Part shown: positions 13,911-21,008 of the stretch, one piece after another
How the letters are laid out: each line of letters starts with the position of its first letter
How positions within the stretch are numbered: position 1 is the first letter of the stretch
Source: Candidatus Roizmanbacteria bacterium
GTDB taxonomy: Bacteria; Patescibacteriota; Microgenomatia; UBA1406; GWC2-37-13
DNA length: 48,741 bases
NCBI GenBank assembly: GCA_902200405.1
Contig: CABIKN020000034.1
Span: 1 to 48,741 of the forward strand
Direction of reading: 5' to 3'
Translations under genes and position numbers: made by a program
The notes under the pieces: model-generated
The model's input: only the letters and a program-made list of their open reading frames with translations
Told to the model about the DNA's origin: nothing
The model's database searches: none

Positions 13911-15428
13911 ATGATGAAGAAGGCATACGCTTACCTAAGAGTAAGCTCAGAGGAGCAAATATCGAACTTTAGCCTCGATAACCAAAAAGATTATTGCCTA
14001 CGTGAATCACTACGACAGGGATATGAGATTGTCAAAATTTATAGAGAAGAAGGCGCAAGTGCTAAAACACTTAATAGACCAGAACTGCTTCAATTGTTGG
14101 AAGATAGCAGGACAAATCAAAAGCAAATCTCAGCCGTATTTATATACAAAATAGATCGTATATCACGCGATACCTACTATTTTCTCGCTATTAAACGAAA
14201 ACTAGCACAATATGGTATACGAATTATTTCGGTAACAGAACCAGTTGAAGATACTCCAACAGGAGAATTTCTAGAAACTCTACTTGCAGCCAGTGCCAAG
14301 CTGGATAACGCCACCAAAGGTCTTCGCTCAAAAGACGGCATGAGAAAACGACTTGAAGCTGGCTGGGCAAATGGCAAAGCAACAGTAGGGTATCTCAACG
14401 TTACAAGGGACGATAAGCAAATTATTGAGCCAGCTCCCGAGCAATTCGAAAGTGTTAAGAAAGCATGGGAAGAAATGGATACGGGAATCTATACACTGGA
14501 TACAATTATTCCAATAATGCAAAAACTAAACATAAAAATAAAATACAAGAGTAGACTTATTTCTATTACACGAAGTCAGCAAACGCATAGAATCTTTCGA
14601 GACAAATTTTACGCTGGGTATGTAGTCAGCAAAAAGTTTGGTATTGATAAGGTGGGTAATCATGTTCCAATGATTGATGAAGACATGTTTTATCGAGTGC
14701 AAGGAATACTTGATGGACGATCTCGTACGGCCGATATCAAATACCAACGGCAAAACCCGATATTTCCATTACGAGGTCAGGTATTGTGTGGTAAGTGCGG
14801 TAAACTATTTACCGGTGCAATTACAAGAAAGAGAAATGGTTTAACGTATCCATATTATTATTGCAGTAGTGGTGAGCATTACAGCCCTACTATTAATAAA
14901 GAAAACTTTGAAAGCGAATATCTACAATTTATGAGTCAAGCAGAACCAAAAAAGGAAATGGTTGCCTTATTCTCTGAAATGGTAAAGGAGAAATGGGAAG
15001 GAAGATATTCACATTTAGCTATTCAACAAAAATCAGTCGATCAGGAAATAGAAGCACTCCATGAGGTGAGAAGAAGGCTAGGTCAAAAACATTTACAAGG
15101 GATTTATTCTGATGAAATGTTCCAAGAACAGCTTCAGATGATAGAAGATCAGATACTTGTTAAAAAGACAATTAAAAGCGAGGCAAAACTTCAGGAAGTC
15201 GATATAGATATTCTTGTCAATTTTATGAATAACTTTCTCTGGAATGTAGGAAAAGCGTGGCAAGAAGGTACGTTACAGGAGCGTAAATTGCTTACTGGTT
15301 CGATTTACCCCGAAAAGATCATTTATGAATATCCTGGATTTCGAACCACTAAATTAGGTTATCCTTTCAACCTAATCAAGCAGTTTGAGGGTACTCATAC
15401 CCCGTTATGGGTGGCCGACGGGATTTGA
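13911..15428 (+). CDS. Large serine recombinase (site-specific integrase)
   Basis: About 505 residues. The N-terminal resolvase domain starts AYAYLRVSSEEQ with the nucleophile Ser at about residue 12 and the typical DNQ, KIDRISRD and TPTGEFLETLLAASAKLDN motifs. Then follow the Recombinase domain (about 155-275), a zinc-ribbon region (RGQVLCGKCGKLF and YYYCSSG, about 295-335) and a coiled-coil tail. I choose the ATG pair at 13911/13914 because the family begins KKAYAYLRVS; an upstream ATG at 13881 would overlap the preceding remnant. The last codons run into a tRNA gene on the opposite strand, as expected if the element integrated at that tRNA. It probably moved all or part of the island to the left. 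Confidence 0.92.
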   Translation: MMKKAYAYLRVSSEEQISNFSLDNQKDYCLRESLRQGYEIVKIYREEGASAKTLNRPELLQLLEDSRTNQKQISAVFIYKIDRISRDTYYFLAIKRKLAQYGIRIISVTEPVEDTPTGEFLETLLAASAKLDNATKGLRSKDGMRKRLEAGWANGKATVGYLNVTRDDKQIIEPAPEQFESVKKAWEEMDTGIYTLDTIIPIMQKLNIKIKYKSRLISITRSQQTHRIFRDKFYAGYVVSKKFGIDKVGNHVPMIDEDMFYRVQGILDGRSRTADIKYQRQNPIFPLRGQVLCGKCGKLFTGAITRKRNGLTYPYYYCSSGEHYSPTINKENFESEYLQFMSQAEPKKEMVALFSEMVKEKWEGRYSHLAIQQKSVDQEIEALHEVRRRLGQKHLQGIYSDEMFQEQLQMIEDQILVKKTIKSEAKLQEVDIDILVNFMNNFLWNVGKAWQEGTLQERKLLTGSIYPEKIIYEYPGFRTTKLGYPFNLIKQFEGTHTPLWVADGI

Positions 15429-15484
15429 ACCCGCAACTTTCAGCTTCACCGGCTGACGCTCTATCCAGTTGAGCCACGGTCACC
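15410..15484 (-). tRNA. tRNA-like gene with abnormal anticodon loop (probable attachment site)
   Basis: On the minus strand a cloverleaf folds: acceptor GTGACCG/CGGCCAC (one A-C mismatch), D arm GCTC-AACTGGATA-GAGC, anticodon stem TCAGC/GCTGA, T arm GCGGG-TTCAAAT-CCCGT. The anticodon loop is CGGTGAA: position 33 is G rather than the nearly invariant U, and positions 34-36 read GTG (His). An extra 5' G opposite C73 also fits His. However, the D-arm and anticodon-stem sequences look like tRNA-Arg(UCU). No promoter is evident and a minus-strand terminator lies upstream. It may be a degenerate copy produced by integration. The recombinase ORF ends inside its 3' half. Confidence 0.6.
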
Positions 15485-15595
15485 AAATACCCTCCTACGT
15501 TCAGGTTCGTCTCGTGGTCTACGTCCACGCAGCCGAAACTTCACTTCGGCGGGTCTAGAGTCTGTAATCCGATTGAATCGGAAACAGACTCTACG

Positions 15596-15617
15596 AAAAA
15601 ACCCCGCTTGGGCGGGG
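15596..15617 (-). terminator. Rho-independent terminator, minus strand
   Basis: On the minus strand CCCCGC-CCAA-GCGGGG is followed directly by six Ts (15601-15596). There is no annotated minus-strand gene immediately to its right, so it probably insulates the tRNA-like gene or marks the border of the integrated island. Confidence 0.7.
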
Positions 15618-15816
15618 TAGGGTAATAATTTTAATTATTAATTTATTACATAATTGGCGACCCCGCCTGAGGCGAGGTATGATGAGAAATAGTAAATTTA
15701 TATATTAACATGTTAACATGATAATACATAGTATTTAAAAAGTCAAATGTATTTCATAAATTTATTCATTAATATTCCTGACTTTATACTTGACTTTTAT
15801 GCTACTCAATAATTAT

Positions 15817-15824
15817 GATATAAT
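15817..15824 (+). promoter_or_regulatory. Extended -10 promoter, leaderless
   Basis: TGA followed by TATAAT (15819-15824) lies exactly 6 nt before the ATG at 15831, so transcription should start at the start codon. A good -35 box at normal spacing is not visible, consistent with an extended -10 promoter. Confidence 0.65.
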
Positions 15825-15830
15825 CTAAAT

Positions 15831-16037
15831 ATGAAAAACTATGTTGATTTAACAGCAATTCAAAAAAAATATAAAGGTTCTTGGGTTGCTCTAAACGACG
15901 AACTAAATCTTGTCATTTCTTATGGGAGAGATGCCGATTCTGTTTTAGAAAGAGCTACCAAAAAAGGATATAAATCTCCTACCTTATTCAAGGTTCCTAA
16001 AGAGATAATTCCTTACTTTGGAGCTTCTTTTATATGA
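15831..16037 (+). CDS. DUF5678 domain protein
   Basis: A 68-residue protein matching the DUF5678 pattern: YKGSWVALNDELNLVISYGRDADSVLERATKKGYKSPTLFKVPKE, ending with PYFGASFI. Its stop overlaps the ATG of the retropepsin-like gene by 4 nt (ATGA), so the two are translationally coupled. Pairs of DUF5678 and a retropepsin-like aspartic protease recur in my memory of CPR and cyanobacterial genomes; a two-gene module (for example protease plus partner or substrate-binding subunit) is likely, but no function is established that I know of. The promoter directly abuts the ATG. Confidence 0.75.
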   Translation: MKNYVDLTAIQKKYKGSWVALNDELNLVISYGRDADSVLERATKKGYKSPTLFKVPKEIIPYFGASFI

Positions 16038-16435
16038 AGCATCGATACAAGTACGCTAAATTTGGATCTTATTTTAGACCAGTTATTCAAGTTACTTTAA
16101 GACATAATAATAAAGAATTTAAATATTTAGCCCTTATTGATTCGGGCGCAGATCTTAATATTTTTCATGCAAATCTTGCTTCTATTTTGGGAATAGATAT
16201 AGGAAAATTAAAAACTCATTCTTTTGAAGGCATAAAAAAAGAAGCTTCAGCTTTAGGCTATTTGAGTGTTATAGAAATTGGAATCGATGATATTTTCTTT
16301 AATACTCCAGTAGTATTTTCAAATGACATTTCAGATAGTGGCTATGGAATTTTAGGTCAGCAAGGTTTTTTTGATCATTTTCGAGTAAAGATGGATTATA
16401 AGGGTAAAGATATTGAGTTAAAATCAAATAAATAA
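16034..16435 (+). CDS. Retropepsin-like aspartic protease
   Basis: A 133-residue single-domain aspartic protease homologue. The active-site motif is ALIDSGADLNIFHANLASILGID (about 34-56; D-S-G-A), followed by the flap-like segment and the hydrophobic GYGILGQQGFFDHFRVKMDYKGK (about 100-122), the second signature of retropepsins (I-L-G-x-x-x-F). Such proteins dimerise to build one active site, like retroviral protease. No membrane segment, so cytoplasmic. It overlaps DUF5678 by 4 nt. Substrate unknown; regulated proteolysis or a toxin-like role are possible. Confidence 0.8.
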   Translation: MKHRYKYAKFGSYFRPVIQVTLRHNNKEFKYLALIDSGADLNIFHANLASILGIDIGKLKTHSFEGIKKEASALGYLSVIEIGIDDIFFNTPVVFSNDISDSGYGILGQQGFFDHFRVKMDYKGKDIELKSNK

Positions 16436-16439
16436 TAAT

Positions 16440-16727
16440 ATGAATACCTTTCAACCATATAAACCAAAAAACGAAAAGGAAAAATTTTTAGCTAAGGCCT
16501 TTTTAAAGTTAAAAAATGAACAGGACATGGCTAATTTCCTTCGCGATCTATTAACAATAAAAGAATTGGAAGAATTTTCTAATCGTTTAGAAATGGCGAG
16601 ATTATTAAAACAAGGAATGTCATATAAAGCTATCGCCAAAAAACTTAAAGTATCAACAACTACGGTTACGCGCACTGCTCATTGGTTATTTCACGGATGC
16701 GGGGGCTATGGAAAAGTGATAAAATAA
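16440..16727 (+). CDS. YerC/YecD family TrpR-related regulator
   Basis: A 95-residue protein of the TrpR-fold YerC/YecD family: FLRDLLTIKELEEFSNRLEMARLLKQGMSYKAIAKKLKVSTTTVTRTAHWLFHGCGGY. The helix-turn-helix (about 56-78) is intact, but the Trp-binding Arg-Gly-Ser of true TrpR (TRGS) is replaced by TRTA, so it should not respond to tryptophan. This contrasts with the true TrpR at 36223-36477. It sits 4 nt after the protease gene, and its 3' end lies just before the ECF sigma gene. Target genes unknown. Confidence 0.85.
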   Translation: MNTFQPYKPKNEKEKFLAKAFLKLKNEQDMANFLRDLLTIKELEEFSNRLEMARLLKQGMSYKAIAKKLKVSTTTVTRTAHWLFHGCGGYGKVIK

Positions 16728-16732
16728 TAGAT

Positions 16733-17287
16733 ATGGAGATTGATTTAGAGGAAAAAAAGTTGTTGGAAAAAATAATAAAAAAAGACGAGAAGGCGCTTTT
16801 TTTTGTTTATAAAAAATATCAGCCTTCAATCTTTAACTTTGTAAAATCACAGATAAATAATTATCAAACCGCTGAAGAATTGACTCAAGATATTTTTTTA
16901 GATTTTATAGAGGCACTTCGTGATTTCAGATTTCAATCATCGCTTAAGACATTTATATTCTCAATTGCCCGTCACAAAGTAATTGATCAAATCCGAAAGA
17001 AGAAAATTAAAAGTATTTTATTCTCACATCTTCCCTCATTTATTGTTGAAAGCTTAAAAGTAGTTTTTATTGATGAAGAGATTGATAAAAAAGAACTAAA
17101 AGAAAAAATAGAAAAAATAATTAACTCGCTTCCGAATGATTATCAACTGATATTACGACTAAAGTATATTGAAGGAATCAAAATGAAGGATGTTTCGGAA
17201 AAATTAAAAATGAATTTTAAGGCAACAGAGAGTTTGCTTTTTCGAGCCAGAAAAAGTTTTATTAAGGTTTTCAATAATGAAATATGA
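16733..17287 (+). CDS. ECF-type sigma-70 family RNA polymerase sigma factor
   Basis: About 184 residues. Region 2 (ALFFVYKKYQPSIFNFVKSQINNYQTAEELTQDIFLDFIEALRDF, then FIFSIARHKVIDQIRKKK) covers about 20-90; a longer linker and region 4 (INSLPNDYQLILRLKYIEGIKMKDVSEKLKMNFKATESLLFRARKSF) cover about 130-180. I start it at ATG 16733 because upstream in-frame starts would overlap yerC and add unrelated residues. The stop overlaps the following membrane gene by 4 nt, the usual arrangement for an ECF sigma and its membrane partner. It would direct transcription in response to an envelope or stress signal. Confidence 0.88.
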   Translation: MEIDLEEKKLLEKIIKKDEKALFFVYKKYQPSIFNFVKSQINNYQTAEELTQDIFLDFIEALRDFRFQSSLKTFIFSIARHKVIDQIRKKKIKSILFSHLPSFIVESLKVVFIDEEIDKKELKEKIEKIINSLPNDYQLILRLKYIEGIKMKDVSEKLKMNFKATESLLFRARKSFIKVFNNEI

Positions 17288-17517
17288 AAAATATTAATTT
17301 TCGAATGAAGCAAAAGATGAACGAAGTGTTCTCAGTTGAGCCAAATGAATTAGGAGTTAGTTTTTTGACAAATTATTTTAAAAAAATTACAGCATATTTA
17401 AAAATAATGCCGTTTGTATATATAATTCCGGTTACTTTTTTAATATCAATTTTTTTGTATTTTATTTTAGGTAGATTCTTGATTAAATTAGTCACTGTCC
17501 TGCAATATGGATTTTAA
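17284..17517 (+). CDS. Small membrane protein coupled to the ECF sigma gene (possible anti-sigma)
   Basis: A 77-residue protein with a soluble N-terminal part (about 1-38, KQKMNEVFSVEPNELGVSFLTNYF) and one long hydrophobic helix (about 43-70). It overlaps the sigma gene by 4 nt and the next membrane gene by 11 nt. It lacks a recognisable zinc anti-sigma (HxxxCxxC) motif. By position it may tether or inhibit the sigma factor; sequence alone does not show this. Confidence 0.6.
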   Translation: MKNINFRMKQKMNEVFSVEPNELGVSFLTNYFKKITAYLKIMPFVYIIPVTFLISIFLYFILGRFLIKLVTVLQYGF

Positions 17518-18127
17518 AAAAATATTAGTAAATATTTTATCTTCTTTTTTGATTGTAATTAATCGATTTATTGGACTTATTTTTAATCCTTACAAAACAA
17601 TGCGCCACATTAGTGAAGAGAAAGATATTTATCAGCCAACACTTATTATTACGGTTATCTTTATCTATTTTAAATTTATTTATTATTTACGAGATAAGAT
17701 TTATCCGGCAACATTTGTTTATATTTTGTTTATTATTAATTTTTTATTAACAGTAGCTTTTTTTTATTTACTATCAAAATTATTTACTAAAAACAAAAAA
17801 GAAATAAAGCTTTCAAGTTTTATTTTCACTTTTGTTTACTCCTTATTTCCCACTTTAATATGGTTTTTATCAACTTCGATTTTATATATTTTTCTTCCGC
17901 CACCAAGAACTTTTTCCCTGATGGGTAAGGGCTTCAGTATTTTTTTTATAGCCTATTCGCTAAGCTTATTGATTTGGAAATTGATTCTTGTCTACTTAGC
18001 AGTTAGATTTTCCTTAAAGCAGAATTTTTTCAGAATTATTTTTATGTTAATTTTTTATTTAATTTGGTTTATCCCGTATTCGATATTTTTGTATCAGTTT
18101 AAACTATTTCGAATTCCGTTTATTTAA
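17507..18127 (+). CDS. Yip1-like polytopic membrane protein
   Basis: A 206-residue integral membrane protein with about five hydrophobic helices (about 10-30, 48-65, 75-95, 108-130, 145-170, 180-198). The segment LIFNPYKTMRHISEEKDIYQPTLIITVIF near the N-terminus is typical of Yip1-domain proteins (an amphipathic NPxxxM motif before the first core helix). It is the last gene of the ECF sigma cluster. Probable role in membrane or stress physiology; no catalytic motif seen. Confidence 0.65.
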   Translation: MDFKKILVNILSSFLIVINRFIGLIFNPYKTMRHISEEKDIYQPTLIITVIFIYFKFIYYLRDKIYPATFVYILFIINFLLTVAFFYLLSKLFTKNKKEIKLSSFIFTFVYSLFPTLIWFLSTSILYIFLPPPRTFSLMGKGFSIFFIAYSLSLLIWKLILVYLAVRFSLKQNFFRIIFMLIFYLIWFIPYSIFLYQFKLFRIPFI

Positions 18128-18140
18128 AGATGTATATTTA

Positions 18141-18169
18141 GTCTGGATCCCCGTCTTCACGGGGATGAC
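18141..18169. repeat. Half copy of the REPIN-like repeat
   Basis: A single hairpin: GTCTGGATCCCCGT, loop, ACGGGGATGAC. It matches one arm of the about 95-bp double-hairpin repeat found at 23408, 30570 and 48371. It lies between two convergent genes and may work as a weak terminator. Confidence 0.8.
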
Positions 18170-18183
18170 AACAAGAAAATAGT

Positions 18184-18699
18184 TTATATTAACTTTATAA
18201 TTTCCTTAACCCACGGAGCCACTTTGTATTTATTAATTTCTTCTTTACTAACCAACTCAAAACCATAGGCAAAATTGGGATTTGGATTTGGCAGGTCTTT
18301 TAATTCGGCAACATAAATATAATCAATTTCATGCTCTGTAAAGACACTATTGAGATCCTTGGCTTTATAGTAAAATTTTCCTAAATATTTTGGAATATTT
18401 TTAATTCCTGATTGATCGATATTCCATTCACGTTTTAATGTATCGTTTATCGCATCTTCATCTGTCTGCAGAACATCATTAATGTAAATTTGATGAGAGG
18501 AAAAAGTTAGATCAAAAAATCCGTCAAAAGCCAAATGTTTTCGGTGTTGAAGAACTATTCTGTTCTGATAAGTTAGTATCATTGTAAACCCGCGATGAAG
18601 AATTCCTTCTTTATGAGCTTGCCATCGCTCAATTTTTCCAAGAATATTATCATCTTTATCAACCTTGGCAAGAAATAGCTCTTTTTTATAATAATCCAT
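18184..18699 (-). CDS. idi: Isopentenyl-diphosphate isomerase type 1 homologue (Nudix), catalytic Cys replaced
   Basis: A 171-residue Nudix protein aligning with type 1 IDI: WQAHKEGILHRGF (His pair of the metal site), the VLQHR strand, a degenerate Nudix box DEDAINDTLKREWNID, EHEIDYIYVAEL (the catalytic Glu region) and APWVKEI near the end. At the place of the essential Cys of E. coli IDI (NSVCGHP) it reads LTFSSHQ, Ser for Cys. It would interconvert IPP and DMAPP, which the mevalonate pathway needs, but the Cys-to-Ser change makes activity uncertain. Its promoter TATAAT (18712-18707) is 7 nt before the ATG. It is divergent from the HMG-CoA reductase gene. Confidence 0.75.
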   Translation of the reverse strand: MDYYKKELFLAKVDKDDNILGKIERWQAHKEGILHRGFTMILTYQNRIVLQHRKHLAFDGFFDLTFSSHQIYINDVLQTDEDAINDTLKREWNIDQSGIKNIPKYLGKFYYKAKDLNSVFTEHEIDYIYVAELKDLPNPNPNFAYGFELVSKEEINKYKVAPWVKEIIKLI

Positions 18700-18758
18700 G
18701 TGTCTAATTATACAATACGAACCGAATGATTCTTATAATTAACTCGACTAATGAATAT

Positions 18759-19865
18759 ATGAACCTCAAAGATTTTAAAACTACAAAAGAAAGACGGGAG
18801 TTTTTGGAAAAAGAACTCAAAATAAAGTTGGATACGATTAAAAGCTTTCATGATGATAAAGAGGCTGTTCACTGTGAAAATCTAATCGGATCAACAACAG
18901 TGCCTTTAGGAGTGGCTGGTCCCCTGCGAGTAAACAAAAAAAACTATTTCATTCCCCTCGCAACGACTGAGGGGGCGCTGGTTGCATCAGTTAGTCGAGG
19001 ATGTAAGGCAATTAATTTGTCAGATGGGGCAATATCATTTGTTGAAAATGTTGGAGTGACTCGTGGTCCGGTTTTTGAAACGTCAGGGCTAAGAGAAAGT
19101 ATGGAGTTAAAAAAATGGCTTGATAACAATTTTAATCTTCTTAAAGTCGAAGCAGAAAAAACCTCTTCTCATTTGAAATTAAAAAAATTAGGAACAAGAA
19201 TTACCGGAAATTATGTTTATATAAGATTTTATTTTGATACCGGTGAGGCAATGGGAATGAATATGGTAACGATTGCCACTGACTCGATTAATCGATTAAT
19301 CGAAACAAAAACCAAAATAAAATGTTTATCAGTAAGTGGTAATTTTTGCATTGATAAAAAACCGGCTTGGTTAAATTTTATTAGTGGTCGGGGTAAGCGA
19401 GTTTGGGCAGAGGTAATTTTAAGAAAAGAAGTTGTTCGAGAAATCTTAAAAACAACACCGGAAAATTTTTTTGAAGTTTGGCTGTCTAAATGCATGATTG
19501 GTTCTGCTATGAGCGGTTCTTTGGGGTTTAATGCTCATTTTGCCAATGTTGTTGCAGCTTTTTTTGCCTCCACCGGTCAAGACTTAGCCCACACGGTTGA
19601 GGGAAGTATGGGGATGACGACCGCTAAAATTTTAGAAAATGGAGATCTATATGTCTCAGTTTATTTGCCATCTGTAGTGCTTGGAATAGTTGGGGGTGGA
19701 ACAAAACTAAAAATTAAACAAGAAGCGCTCTCAATCATTGGTGCAAAAACATCGCTTGAGTTAGCGGAAGTTTTGGGAGGAGCTGTTCTTGCCGGGGAAA
19801 TATCACTCCTGGCGTCGCTCGCGGAAGGAACATTGGCATGTGCACATAAAAAACTTGGCAGGTAA
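18759..19865 (+). CDS. hmgA: HMG-CoA reductase (class I type)
   Basis: About 368 residues. The motifs are the catalytic Glu region PLATTEGALVASVSRGCKAI, NADPH-binding DTGEAMGMNMVT, catalytic Lys region GNFCIDKKPAWLNFISGRGK, Asp in TGQDLAHTVEGSMGMTT, and the C-terminal His in LACAHKKLGR. It reduces HMG-CoA to mevalonate with two NADPH, the committed step. I start at ATG 18759 rather than 18726. A mini-ORF ATG-AAT-ATA-TGA at 18751 overlaps this ATG, and TATAAT lies at 18734-18739. It opens a plus-strand mevalonate cluster running to 26992. Confidence 0.93.
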   Translation: MNLKDFKTTKERREFLEKELKIKLDTIKSFHDDKEAVHCENLIGSTTVPLGVAGPLRVNKKNYFIPLATTEGALVASVSRGCKAINLSDGAISFVENVGVTRGPVFETSGLRESMELKKWLDNNFNLLKVEAEKTSSHLKLKKLGTRITGNYVYIRFYFDTGEAMGMNMVTIATDSINRLIETKTKIKCLSVSGNFCIDKKPAWLNFISGRGKRVWAEVILRKEVVREILKTTPENFFEVWLSKCMIGSAMSGSLGFNAHFANVVAAFFASTGQDLAHTVEGSMGMTTAKILENGDLYVSVYLPSVVLGIVGGGTKLKIKQEALSIIGAKTSLELAEVLGGAVLAGEISLLASLAEGTLACAHKKLGR

Positions 19866-19985
19866 GTCAAAATTCAAAAATCAAAAGTCAAAAATTAAAA
19901 TAAAAAGTCAAAAGTATTAAAACTTTTTAATTTTGAATTTAAATTTTGACTTCTAACTTTTAACTTTTTAATTTTTTTTAGAATT
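19866..19985. repeat. AT-rich imperfect inverted repeat between hmgA and HMG-CoA synthase
   Basis: The 120-nt gap holds repeated tcaaaag/aaaatta units on the left and tttgact/taactttt units on the right, which can fold into a long imperfect hairpin. Such low-complexity AT-rich gaps are common in draft-like AT-rich genomes. It may act as a terminator or processing site between hmgA and the rest of the cluster. Confidence 0.45.
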
Positions 19986-21008
19986 ATGATAGGCATAGTC
20001 TCATACGGTTTTTACGTACCAAAATATAGAATTAAGACAGAAGAAATTGCTAAAGTCTGGGGAAAAAATCCCACCGACGTCAAAAAATCCTTATTGATTG
20101 ATGAAAAAGCAGTCGCAGGGGTTGATGAAGATTCTTTAACGATGGCCTTTGAGTCAGCCTCTTCAGCGCTATCTTCAGTTGATGTTGATCGAAATAAAAT
20201 TAAAGTTGTTTTGTTTGGTTCAGAAACTCATCCTTATGCCGTTAATCCTGCTTCAACTATACTTGCAGAATTTTTAGGAATAGAAAAAAATTATTTAGCT
20301 TATGATACGGAATTTGCCTGTAAGGCGGCAACGGGGGCGCTAATTTCTGCCCAGGCTTTGATAAAATCTAGGTTTAGCGATTATGCTTTAATTACCGGTT
20401 CTGATAAAGGAATGGGAAAGACCCATGACGTCCTAGAATATACGGCTGCTTCAGCCTCAGTTTCACTGCTTTTAGGAAAAGATGATTTAATCCTGGAAAT
20501 TGTAGATTTTGAGACTTTTTCGTCTGACACACCGGATTTTTGGCGAAGAGAAGGAATGCGCTATCCTTCTCACGGAGGCAGGTTTACCGGAAAACCGTCT
20601 TATTTTTATCACATTGAGAATTCAGCCAAAAGTTTATTTAAAAAAACAGGCCTTGCGCCGAAAGATTTTTCTTACGGCGTTTTTCATATGCCTAATGGTA
20701 AATTTCCAGTTCAAGTGGCAAAATCCCTAGGTTTTTCTGAGGCTCAAATAAAAGATTCTTTGACAGTCAATTATTTAGGAAACTCCTATACGGCGTCAGC
20801 ATTAATCGGTTTGATGGTAGTTTTGGAAAAAGCAAAAGCCGGGGATCTTATTTTTCTCTGTTCGTACGGAAGTGGCGCCGGGTCAGATAGTTTTGTTTTA
20901 AGGGTGACTAAAAATCTAGAAAAAAATATAAAAGAATTTACAAAGATAATTAAAGAAAAAAAATACATAAGTTATCCAACTTATTTAAAATTTATGGAAA
21001 TGATATGA
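19986..21008 (+). CDS. mvaS: Hydroxymethylglutaryl-CoA synthase (archaeal type)
   Basis: A 340-residue HMG-CoA synthase: IGIVSYGFYVPKYRI start, catalytic Glu region VDEDSLTMAFESA, nucleophilic Cys in DTEFACKAATGALISAQ (about 112), catalytic His in FHMPNGKFPVQ (about 235), and the GNSYTASALIGL segment. It condenses acetyl-CoA with acetoacetyl-CoA. The length and gene order (synthase, thiolase, DUF35) match the archaeal complex in which thiolase passes acetoacetyl-CoA directly to the synthase. The stop overlaps the thiolase start by 4 nt. Confidence 0.93.
   Translation: MIGIVSYGFYVPKYRIKTEEIAKVWGKNPTDVKKSLLIDEKAVAGVDEDSLTMAFESASSALSSVDVDRNKIKVVLFGSETHPYAVNPASTILAEFLGIEKNYLAYDTEFACKAATGALISAQALIKSRFSDYALITGSDKGMGKTHDVLEYTAASASVSLLLGKDDLILEIVDFETFSSDTPDFWRREGMRYPSHGGRFTGKPSYFYHIENSAKSLFKKTGLAPKDFSYGVFHMPNGKFPVQVAKSLGFSEAQIKDSLTVNYLGNSYTASALIGLMVVLEKAKAGDLIFLCSYGSGAGSDSFVLRVTKNLEKNIKEFTKIIKEKKYISYPTYLKFMEMI

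Larger units (their letters stand above)
15485..15830. other. Intergenic stretch with several hairpins
   Basis: No gene seen. It contains stems GCCGAA/TTCGGC near 15531-15550 and CGTGG/CCACG near 15512-15528; a long hairpin TAGAGTCTGT/ACAGACTCTA (15556-15565 and 15584-15593) enclosing CCGAT/ATCGG; a terminator (separate entry); a CCCCGCC/GGCGAGG stem near 15661-15677; and two overlapping 12-bp palindromes TTAACATGTTAA (15705-15716) and CATGTTAACATG (15709-15720). These could be recombinase-binding arms next to the attachment site or an operator for the following genes. Confidence 0.5.
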
